Below, piece by piece: positions 53,795-64,000 of a stretch of DNA of 64,000 nucleotides (position 1 is its first letter; every line of letters begins with the position of its first letter). A model generated the notes under the pieces. That model was not told the origin of the DNA and searched no databases. It worked only from the letters and a program-made list of their open reading frames with translations. A program made the position numbers and the translations under genes. The stretch is from Desmodesmus armatus (lineage: Eukaryota; Chlorophyta; Chlorophyceae; Sphaeropleales; Scenedesmaceae), in the NCBI GenBank assembly GCA_007449985.2, contig VIIQ02000001.1, positions 1,359,501 through 1,423,500 on the forward strand, written 5' to 3'.

Positions 53795-56700
53795 TCACAC
53801 CCTGCGCCTTTTGCTGCGCTGCTGCCTCGCCCCAGGCTCTGGCTGCCGTTCAGCGGCAGCACCATCACCCTCCCCGCCATCATCCTCAACCAACACAACT
53901 TCTTCCGGTGCCTCCTTCCGGCCGGCAGCAGCCCCCCTGCTGCCTCCTCCTCCCTCTATGCTCTTCTGCCGCTGCTCCACAACTGCTGCAAGCTGCTGCA
54001 GCTGCTGACACAGATCGTCATGCTGCTGCTCCAGCTGTTTGTGCTGTGGCTGCTGTGCTGCAGCCTGAGCCTGGTGGAGCTCCTGTGCAACATCCTCCTG
54101 CTGCTGCAACGCCTCAATCAGGCCCTCAGCCGCTGCCTTACACTGCGTCATGGCAGCTGGCGTGCCATCCTGCAGACACCATATATAGACAGCATCTCGA
54201 AACCATGCACATTGTGTGCTAGCATCCTACATCCTCTGTACTGCAGATTGACAAGCGATCTACACTTTTCAGATGCTTTTGGCACCTACAGGTAGGGCCG
54301 TGAGACTGCGCACATGGCGACTGTCATGCCATTTGACGTTTCGCTTGTTGCCGGCTGCGGCACGCCCCTGTCTGAAAATGGGGGCCGCTGCTGTGGTCTT
54401 TTTGGTATTACCGGGAGGGGGGGGGGGGCTGCCGCTGTCAGGCATTTCACACAACACAGACAACATGCCCACCTGCTGCGCCCTCGGAATGGTGCCAAAG
54501 CGGCAGTGTGCCTGCTCCACAGGCACGACCTTGAAGCCGCTACCCAGCACCACACCCCGCCCGGACAGCTTGTTGCCGCACAGTGTTACGATGTCTGCAG
54601 AGCTGCTCTTGAGGGTGTTGCAGACGTACTGCCGGTACTTGGCTGCCTGGTCCAGGTCCTCAAACACCAGGGTGCGCCCGATCTGTGAGGCAAAAAGCCA
54701 GGCAAAAGACTGGATAGTGACTCAAGATTGGATGCATTGCATCCATGCTTACTAGCTGAAGCCCCGTGAAGCAGAGAGCGCACAGTTTCCTCACTGTTTG
54801 TGATCAGCCTTCATTTCAAACACAGCGTCTCACAGCCTTCCGAGCAACAATGCAGCCTGTGCTCACCTGTGAGAACATCAAGCCGTGCCGGGTATTTGGC
54901 AGGGCTGGGCGCACCAGGTTGACCGCAAAGCCCAAGCAGCCAGGAGGCCATTGGTCGGCAGCCAGGGTGGCGCCAGGAGGCAGCGCGCGACCTGCAGGAA
55001 CCATCATCAAAGTCGTAGCCCCGTCATACTGTGCGCAAGCCACTTGGATGCTCATGTCACCAAGATTTCTGCACACTGTTGCTGCTTTTGCAGCTCTCAA
55101 ATTGGGTTGTGTTTAGCGGTTATGCACAACAAGGCTGCACGTGCTCTCCCACCTTGGCTGCTGTACAGGCTGAGCTGCCTGGTGTGTGGCAGTGCCAGGA
55201 CCAGCGGAGGGTCGCTGCCCTGGCAGGCATCTGCCATCAGCTGCTGTGCCAGCTCAGTCACACCACGCATGCGGGTGTTGGCGCCGCAGTTGTTGGGCTC
55301 CGGCTGGAAGGCCTGCAGGTGATGTCAACAGCAGGATGCAGCAGCACACAAGGGCTGCTGACTGTCAATCCTGCGCTCATGCATGCATACATTGCTGTGA
55401 CACAACAGCCATCACACAGTAAGGTCCAAGCAGCTGATGTACGCAATGCATCTGGTTGCGGCGATGTGGCACAGTGTCACATTACTGCAGGAGCAGTGCT
55501 ATTCAGCCTTCGTGCATTACACTTGAACACCAAGGACCCCACCTGTATGAGTGAGTCTGCCAGCATGCCAGGGATCGGCACCTTGGCTTTCTGCGCAACC
55601 CCCCTGAGCCGTGAGATGGCTTCATAGTTTTTCACCACAAGCACCTGCAAACATCAGGCAAAAGCATGTGCAAGCTTGCACAAGCCACTGCAAGCACACC
55701 CCATCCTGACCACTGCTGCAGAACAACTTCCATGACAGCTGCAAGGGTGGCAAATGCAAGGGCTGCGCCTGTACCCATACCTGTAGTGTAGTTGCGTAGT
55801 TGGCTGCCAGCACCGAAGAGAGACGCGGCTCGTTCACGTAGCCCAAGTGTGCAAACACGCCCACAACATCAGGGTCGTTCAGCTGCAGCAGCTTGCTGAT
55901 GCCAGCAGCAATCGGGTGCCGGCTGCCTCCGTACTGAGGCCCCAGCTCAGGCCTGCATACAGCAGCAACCCGCCCAGCCAAGCACACGTCTGTCAACAAT
56001 CATGGAATAGGACCTGTCTGTTGCTGCATGTGCATATGTGTAGTCGAAAGAGCTCCAACTGCCAAGCATGAGAACAGAAGGTGCAGGGTGCAGGTGCCAA
56101 ACCACGCCCAAGCATGCAAGCCACCAGGCCCTCCCCACCTCTGCTGCTCCTCCGCTGCCTGCTGCTGTATCTGCACCAGCAGCTGCCTCGCTTCCTGCGC
56201 ATCCGCCGGCGCCTGCAGACCAGGCCGCCTCAGCACCTGCTGCAGGCGCTGCAGCTTTTCAGTTGCTGCCTGTTGTGCTGCTGCCAGCTCCTGCTGGGCT
56301 TGCACAACACGCTGGTGCTGCTCGTTCATCTGCTCCTTTACAGCATCCATCTGCTCCTTCAGCTGCTCCTGCTGGCCTCTCAGCTCCTGCATCAGCGCAT
56401 ATGCAGAGGGCAGCGCAACATCCTCAAAAGAGAGCACAACGAGCACCCTTTCACCGCATGTCACCAGAGAGATACGTAGACTGATGCATGCATGCAAGGC
56501 ACTGTCAGGTACATAACATTTGAACAGGATTCCTGCGCCTGGCGCAACCTGCTGCACCCAACGACAGCAGCACGATCACCTGCAGCTCCCTGATGCGCGC
56601 TGCATCATCACAGAACAGCACCGGCCGCTCCCAGACGGTGGACCAGCTGCCGTCTGCTGCGCTGCTGCCGCTGCCCCTGCGTGGCTTGGCACGTGGAAGC

Positions 56701-59700
56701 ATGACCTGGACCTCCAGTGTGCACCGCAACGATTGGCTTCCGCTCTCACCGGCCTGCCAGCAAACATATGATCACCATGTGCCATGGGGATGCAGCAGTC
56801 ATCATACACAACGTAGGAAGGAGCAACCAACCACGCCCTGAAGCCAGAAGCAGACGAACGTGACAGAATGCAAAAACAGTTGAAAATGGTATTTTGTGTC
56901 AACGAGGTCCCTACTCACCATCTTGCCGGTGCCCTCCTCCACGCCCACGTCCCCAAAGAACGCACGCCCCTTGTCATTGCTCTGCAGCTGCAGCTCCCCC
57001 GTAGCGACGCGAAGCGCGGGTGCCTGCGCGCCCGCTCGCACGCTGTCGCCGTCCGAGCAGTACAGCCGCCAGCGTGCGAGGACGCCAGCAACACATGCTG
57101 GGTTGTTGTGGCTGTCAAACAGCTGCACGACAGCGTTGCGCAGCAAGCGGCGTGCTGCAGTGTCCTTGCCATTGCTGATGGTGAACTGCTCATGGTCTGC
57201 CCCAGCGGCCTGCAGCATTGCTGAGCTGACGGGTCCAGCAGCAAGCTCAAACTGCAGGGAAGTGCTGCGCATGCGCTGCTCCTGTCAGGGGCAACAACAG
57301 GCAGTACATCAGATTAGACAACTCCTTGCTCTGCAGGTGCAGCAATGCATATTCTGACACCTGCATGCTCAACGGCTTCCCTCCTTTGGCTTGTCTCTGC
57401 AACACGGGTACAGCATGTGATTCAGGCGGCGAAGGCAACTACATGTAGATGGTCATCAACTACACGTGTTTCCAGCCAGGTTCATCGCGCATGCAGCATG
57501 CTGCTAGCAGCGAATCGACCTTGGTGCAAGACAAGCAATACATTACCAGGCGACCAGTGACCTAGGACACTAGAAAGCCTGGGCCAGTTACGGCCCTCAA
57601 AGCCAACAGCGCAAGAAAAAGCTAACATAGGTAGCATGTTGTACCTATATTATACAAGCGACTCAGTTGGGCATTCCCCCTGTACCAGCCTGCAGACTGT
57701 GGCTTGCGCACCTCCTTCTTGAGGCCTGACAGCAGCTCTTCCCTTGTCTCCCTGAACTCAGCTGCAACCGTGTAGCACCCAGCAGCCGTCAGCTGCGGCG
57801 TCCGGAAGCAGACAACACACCCTGCTGGTGCCGCGGCAGCTGCCGCCGCTGCTGCCGCGCCCAGCCCCTCTATCTGCTCCTGCGCTGTGAAGACGCACTC
57901 AGGGGTGAACACCAGCGCTTCCGGCCCTTTGCTGCCCTTGCTGCCGCGCCCACCCCGGCCCTTGCTGCCGCCTGCAGCCCCAGCAGCTGCAGCAGCAGCT
58001 TCGGCTGCATCTGGTACTTCCAGTGACAGGGTCACCCCGCTGCTAATGGCCTCCCAAGGGAGTGGCTGCTGGTTCTCCGTCTCCACCAGGACCAACAGCA
58101 CCAGGCTGCAGCCTGCTGCACTGCTCTCGGCAGCTGGCAGGCTCTCTGGCATGACCGCCACATTGCAAACAAAGTTGTGCTGGACCACCTGCACATGGAC
58201 ATGGGCATGGGCATGCATCAGATACAATTAGAAGCCATGTGCCGTCCGCTTCAACACAAGCAGTGCAACCCCATGCTTGCCAGTCGGCTGTGCTGGACCA
58301 CCTCGTTGCTGCAGGCAGGGGGGGCTGTGCGCAAAGCGGGCATGTTCTGCAGTGACCGCCATGCATGCACTGCATACAGCCCTACCTTGACCATCACGTT
58401 TGCTTCCTGGATCGCCACCTTCTTGGAGTGGCTGCCAATGATCAGCTTGTACTCGCCTTCACCACGTGCCTGGACCCGCACCGACTTGAACGTGGCAACC
58501 CCGTTCCGCAGCGCGAGGCGGTTGCTGCCTGCTGCTGACACCCGTGCTGTCAGGCTGCCATCAAGGGTCTCGGCACCGCCATGCAGGCACGCCTACGAAG
58601 TAGAAGCAGCACATGCGAGCAGCACCAACACACCCCCTGTTTGGAGTTGCCAAGGTCATCTGTGTCATGCTGGTGCCAAGTGTGTGTGCCCAATCAATCC
58701 GCCGCTGTTCGCTGTTTGTCAGCAGCTCCAAGGACACGACCCAGGACAAACACAGCACTCGGGAGCTACAAAAGGGGCTTACATCAAACGAGCACGAGTC
58801 CACTAAGTTGCCGTATGCGTCCACAGCCTTGATGGGCAGCGCATCCAGCACACCCCTGGTGCTGCACACCAGCTGCTGTGGGCAGTCGGCCACCAGGGCG
58901 GCTACTGGGCCAGGCAGCAGCTGGATGGGCAGCTCGTCAGGGGCCAGGAGTGATGCACCATCTTCGCCGGCACGGTCCCTGCAGCACGCGAGCAGGGGGC
59001 CATTGTGTTAGACACTAACTAAGCTTGTGTGTAGATGTGCGTGAGCGCCGCCCCCCATCTTTCCTGGTAAACCCCAAAATAGTGTGGGTGACTTGAGGCA
59101 CCTGCGCAGGCTGCCAGGTGCTGGTGCGGTCTTTGGGAGACTGACAGGTTTTAATCAGTCACTGCTGATGCAGCACAGAACGTGGTCATACTGTAGACCT
59201 CAGCCCCAGGTGATGCTTCCAAGCAGAGCGTTCAGACTTCAGGGGGCCCACTCCGATGCATAGCGACAGTGTTGTCACCAGGCCACAGCCAAAGCGAACA
59301 ACTCGCCTCAAAAAGCATATGATGATTGTTGCATCCGTGCCCACCAGACAAGTTCCCTCCCGACCAGCAGCCCTGTGGCACCTACCTGACGATGACCCTG
59401 ACCGGCCCAGGCGGTCCTGCAACCCAGAGCTTGAACTGGCACACCTCTCCCCCTGCTTGCGTGTTGTCCCACTTGTGCACCCAGGTCTCAGGCTCCAGGA
59501 TGAGCTGGACCTCTGGGTCCTCTGGCTCACACTCCACCACGGGAGCCGGCCGCTCCTCAGCCACACCATACGTCACCCTGCACAGGCAGCACCAGCAAGC
59601 AGTGCAGGCACAAGTGCCATGGGAGCTGTTACACTGCTGACTTGGTCGCACCAATCATTCTGCGCGCCATGCCAATCTACACGCTGATTCCCCGTCAGCA

Positions 59701-62700
59701 ACCCAACCCACCAACACCCTAGGGCACCTGATCCACAGGCACACCAGCACACACAATAGGGTGTGCAGAATGCGCCGGGGCTGAAATGATGTGTGCATCC
59801 ACAGAAGCTGGTGCAAGGCAAGCCACGGGCATAGCAGGACAGACTGCCTCAGCAGCTATCACTATATCAGGTATGGTCACTGCTTACCTGTTGTGGTTGA
59901 CATCGATGGCCTCGATCTCCAGTGTGAACGGCTTGCCGCAAGGGATCATGCTCAAGTCGCCACCCTCATGGCGGCCGCCTGCTGCAGTGCCCGTGTGGAA
60001 GCGCTCCACGATGGAGATACCCCAGGAGGCAGCTGGCCCAGCAACTACTGATACTTCAAACTGGATGTCCAAGGTCACGCCTGTGACCACACCACATACC
60101 ACATGCGTCAGGAGTGGTCCTGTCATAGGGTCAAAGGTGGCCTCCAGCCTGCGAAGCTTGGGGGCCATCATTCCTGCGGAGGTTTGAATGCTGCATGGGA
60201 TGCATATGCTGTAAATTTTGGGAATGCAGACGGCCCATAGGTTCATGGGTGTCTGGCACACAAATGGTGCAAAGCGGTGCCCACCTGGCCACTCCTTGGG
60301 ATCACCGATAAAGCGAACCCAGAAAGCCCCTGGCTCGCCAACTGCATCAGGCGCATTCAGAGGTGGCAGCTTGATGTCGCTGCCTCCCAGCACAGCTGCC
60401 TTGGACCCCTTGAGCCAGGACGCCTGCACACCAGCAGCAAACAATGTACATCTTCATACACAGTGCCACACTGGTTGTGCCAAGGCTTACCTGATGCATG
60501 CTGACTTTTTTGCGACCATGTGACCTCAAGGCTTGTAAGAACTGCAGCAGGACAACATCGCAACAGCACCTGCCCTCACCGTCACTTTGCCCTTCACTCC
60601 TGCGGTAGCAGGCCGGCCGACCTCATCCACACACCGCACTGCCAGGCCCTTGATGCGCTCCCCTGCTGTGACACCCTGCAGCTGCCACACCAACAGGTCC
60701 TCTCCATCAGGTCCCTTGTGCATGCGGCGAGACAGCTCCTGCAGCAGCATTTGCGGCGCACCACACTGAAAACAGCAGCTGCAATCCAGGGAAAACTCCC
60801 CGGCACCAAGCAGGACGCGCAAGGCAGCCTGCAACTATACTAGAAGCACGCCACAGCAAGGGGCACGCCAGCCGGGCGCGTGAAGACAACCCTGCAACGC
60901 ATGGCAGCAGGGGCAGTCCAACCACCCGACACCAGCAGCAGCATCAGGTGAACAGCAGCATTGTCCCTGTTGGATCCTCTCACCTCCCCCTGGTAGGTCA
61001 TGAGCAGCTCCGCAGGCATGTTGCTGGGTAGCACTGATAGCTGTAAGGGCAGCCGGTTCACAGGCTCTGCTAGCTGCAGGGCTGGCTGCATCAGAGGGTC
61101 CTCACAGGGCGACCATTCAGGCCAGACATGCAGCACATGTGGCTGCGGGTCAGTGCTTCTGCATTCCTGCTGCTGCTGCTGGCTGCCCGCTGGCACATCC
61201 TGGCGGTAGATGCAGAGGCCACTGACGGTGGCCACACCCCTGTGCAGGGACACAGGACACAGGAATACTGTTACTGTTTACTGTTGCATGGTTCATGCTG
61301 AGCCTGAACACCCCGTAGGGAGCCAATGCGGCTCATGAAGCACACACACCACAAAGGTGCCGACTCATCCGAGGCAGACTTCCTTCTTCAGCCATGGCGA
61401 CGGCTTGCAAGCATGGGCCGTCCTCTTGGCTCAAACGTACACTACACAATCCAGCACAGCACTAGCAGTGACGGCTGGTGCTGGAGGGGGACTAGGCCCG
61501 TGGCTCACCTATCATCCACAGGGAAGCTGGAGGCATCTGGCTCTGCAGCCTCGCAGTGCACCTTGACCTCAAACGGCAAAGCGTCCTGGGCGCAGGTGGC
61601 ATTGCCCCAGGCATCCAGCACTTGCACCTGCACAACAGGTTGGCAAACACACTGACACTTGCGGGCCTGTTGTGACCCTTTGGCTGTTGTGACCACTGAA
61701 TTGAGCCTTGATGCAGCTGCCTGGATGACAGCATGCCTCTTGCATCACCCTGAACATGGCAGCAGCTGACCTTACCAACTGCTGCAGTGCGCATATGTGC
61801 AGTCCTGCGCGTCGATCCTGAATTCACCTTGAACGTTGGCAGCTGATCCCCACTGATGATCTCTGCAGGCACCAGCTGCTGCTCTGGCGCCAGCTGGGTC
61901 ATTGATACCTGCTGCAGGTGCCCCTCCTCTGACTCCTCTCCAGCCGCAGGAGCTGTGAATGGGTGGCCCTTCAGGAGCCGCACAGCGTTGGGGGCACCTG
62001 GGGCCAGCCGCACAGGAAATCCCTGTCGGGCAGCAACCGCAGCACACATGCAAGTGGCACACACATGAGCGAAATGACTGACAGAACAGGGAGCTGCTTT
62101 CAACGCAAATCAAGACTGCACGCACAACATCAACACGCTGTTGAGATTCTCACCTGCTGTGGCATGCCCTCCACGTGCACAGCTAGGTACACATCCACAG
62201 CTCGTACAATGGGCACAGCACTCCCTGAAGCCGCAGCTGCACCGCGGCCAGCGCCGCGCAGGCCGCGCTGGTTGCCGGCTGGCTCAGGAGCTGTTGCTGC
62301 TGCAGGCTGGTGGGGCCTAAACAGCTGCATGCCTGCGCTGCTGGCTGAGGCAGAGCCCACAACCCGCAGCCTCTGTATGCTGACGCCGTCTGAGCCAGGC
62401 TCCTGCGGCACACAGCAGAAAGAACTCCCTTTGACAACGGCACTTGCCGCAGCAAAGTGAGCCCCAACCCAGTTTCTGTAACTCAGCACAATGTGCTTCA
62501 ACCAGCTGCAGGTGTGTGGGGGGAGGATGGAGGCGACGTTGAAAATGTGTGACACTCACAGCTGGTCAAGCGCATCAAGGCAGCTGCCAGAGGGTTCGAG
62601 AGGACCCACTCACCATGTCTGCTTCTGCCTGCAGCTCCTGCAACACTGAGCCACCGCCGCCTGGCCCAGCTTCCAGCACCTGCAGCGTTACTGAGGGCTG

Positions 62701-64000
62701 CAGTGAATCCCCCATTGGCACCACGTTGCCGTGGCTGTCTTGGAAGACCAAGCTCAAGGGCGGCAGGCCCTCACCCAGAAGTACTGCCTTGCTCAGCGCG
62801 ATAGCGCGGCCCTCACCCTGCATGAACAGGTAGTGCAGCAGCAGCTGAGCATTCATGCCCGTCCCTGGCATACGCTGCAGCTGTTTGTATGGAGTTCGGA
62901 ACCCGGCTGAAACGTGTTTGCTGTTGGGTTTGCTGACTACTTGTCTGAGGCTCACAATAGTGCAAGAGGAGAGTCCCTGGCATACGCTGCAGCTGTTTGT
63001 ATGGAGTTCGGAACCCCGTGAGTCATTAGCGCCGCTGATACTCAGGACTCTGTGCCGAACACCTGCAACGCAACACACTGCACTGCATTGCACTGTACTG
63101 TGCTTTCCTGCAATGCATTCACTGTACCTGGACGTCAAAGCCCACAGGTGGCCCAGCTGTGACCTCCAGGTCGATGCTAAAGCGCAGTGAGCGGCCACTT
63201 GGCAGCTGCGGCTTCAGACTGTACTGCAGGCAGTAGCAGCCAGCCCTGCAGGAAGGCGGCAATCCGTTGTTTGGTCAGCGTTGTGGCAGTTCATGTACAG
63301 GCTGCAATCCAAAGCGTGCATGCAGGAATATTGGCCCTACCCAGTGGGATGCGCAGTTGTGACTGCAATGGAGCATGTGCTACCTGGCCAAACCTCCGGC
63401 ACCTACCGTGTGAGTCCACCGCTGATGCGCTGGAATTGGAAGGAGTCGTGCAAGGGTGACTTGTTCTCCACAGTCAGGACCACCTCGCCCTCAGGAACAA
63501 AGTCATCCTGCAACACATGTTGAGGCACATGGTCAGTGTGATTCATGCTGCCTTGCCAAGCCACCCTCAGCCTCACACGGCAGGTCTGCCATTAGTGGTC
63601 AAGATGCATGGCATGCATAAGGCTCAAGCAGGAAAGCCGCCTGCCTCACCTCCTGGTCTGCAGGTGGTGGGGTGCTGGACTTCTGCCCGGCAGCTAGCTC
63701 CTCTCCAGGGACACTGTTCTCCTTGCCCCCAGCTGCTGCTGCTGCTGCTGCCGCGGCCCCCTTCTTGCGCTTTTTGCCCCGCTTGGCCCCCTTCTTCCCG
63801 ACTGCCTCCTCGGTCTCAGCAGCTCCTGCCTCTGCTGCACCTGCCTCAGCCGCAGCAGCGCCCTCGCAGGTGCCTTGCTGTGCAGCAGCTGCCGCTGTGC
63901 GCTTTCGCCTGCTGCCGGCAGGGCCGAGGTAGTACAGTGTTTGCACCTGCACATACAGGCCCCAGTGGGCATGAACAGCGGGCCTGGCATGAAGAGCCAA
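53795..64000 (-). CDS. SMCHD1/GMI1-like protein, C-terminal 1,747 residues (gene continues past the window)
   Basis: SMCHD1-type proteins are non-canonical SMC proteins with an N-terminal GHKL ATPase (outside this window), Ig-like repeats and a C-terminal hinge that binds nucleic acid and dimerises. 24 exons from 63946-63650 down to 54169-53795 join in frame (5,244 bases). Order: a basic stretch GKKGAKRGKKRKKG; repeated beta-rich units (for example LYYLGP, VVLTVENKSP, LVFQDSHGNVVPMGD, VQVLDAWGNATC, KAVDAYGNLVDS); a coiled coil encoded at 56422-56139 (GQQEQLKEQMDAVKEQMNEQ); and the hinge (ISKLLQLNDPDVVGVFAHLG, RLRGVAQKAKVPIPGML, PPGCLGFAVNLV, IGRTLVFEDLDQAAKYRQYV). It ends with a Gln-rich coil and the basic RSKRRRV. 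Assignment rests on hinge and domain order. Confidence 0.85.
62861..62904. repeat. 44-bp duplication, copy containing the used splice acceptor
   Basis: Identical to 62973-63016. On the minus strand it includes the end of an intron (CATACAAACAGCTGCAG) and the first 14 bases of exon 62874-62614. Confidence 0.95.
62973..63016. repeat. 44-bp duplication, copy with a decoy splice acceptor
   Basis: Same orientation as 62861-62904 and 112 bases away, inside the intron. It brings a second complete acceptor and exon start. Confidence 0.95.

Noticed and set aside
54418..54430. Run of G as a possible structural signal
   Set aside because: A simple homopolymer in an intron, prone to assembly error; the same holds for the G-run near 17658 and the C-run near 48311.
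55258..62500. Plus-strand frames of 100-200 codons across the SMCHD1-like gene
   Set aside because: They run through the well-supported minus-strand exons and introns and show no conserved motifs.

Overview
The window is nuclear DNA of a green alga, most likely a chlamydomonadalean chlorophyte. The genes are intron-rich with GT-AG introns, many of whose acceptors read CTGCAG. CAG/GCA-repeat coding (poly-Ala, poly-Gln, poly-Ser) is abundant. TGTAA poly(A) motifs follow several stop codons. Histone genes carry the 3' palindrome known from volvocine algae, and there is a tyrosine-recombinase (DIRS/PAT-like) retrotransposon of the class known from Volvox and Chlamydomonas. No tRNA, rRNA or CRISPR was seen. 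Species assignment is inference.

Layout. 1-1767 (+): RPB6, the small subunit shared by nuclear RNA polymerases. 2286-6760 (+): a GCNA-like SprT metalloprotease gene, with seven exons that keep one frame. 8152-9838 (-): an unrecognised acidic protein with a duplicated FDG motif. 10632-13233 (-): a mitochondrial-type ribosomal protein uS11, whose 1.76-kb last intron holds a repeat-bounded insertion. 13762-17256 (+): a low-complexity Gln/Ala-rich protein with AT-hook/RG-like blocks. 18270-23955 (+): a coiled-coil protein of about 885 residues in 16 exons, one of which appears to lack a base.

25357-31697 is accessory DNA: an unrecognised gene fragment, then a DIRS/PAT-like element on the minus strand (Gag, RT-RNase H and tyrosine recombinase, with 177-bp repeats at the downstream end). 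It is followed by a histone cluster: an H2B lacking its 5' end, then a divergent H3-H4 pair. All three carry a 3' stem-loop and a shared downstream purine element. 35507-42346 (-) is an anoctamin/TMEM16 gene in which two of the canonical Ca2+-site acidic residues appear changed. 45384-48038 (-) is a membrane protein with a Cys-rich, probably zinc-binding domain.

50632-52488 (+) encodes a small secreted protein built almost wholly of G-Y-x-K-x pentapeptides. It is the best candidate for an undescribed structural protein. 53795 to beyond 64000 (-) is the C-terminal 1,747 residues, in 24 exons, of an SMCHD1/GMI1-like chromosome protein: Ig-like repeats, coiled coil and SMC hinge. Its N-terminal part lies outside the window.

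The genes do not form a single pathway. Themes that recur are chromatin and DNA maintenance (H2B/H3/H4, SMCHD1-like, GCNA-like, AT-hook protein) and transcription (RPB6). Exon boundaries were read by eye from splice motifs, phase and family conservation. First exons are the least certain parts.
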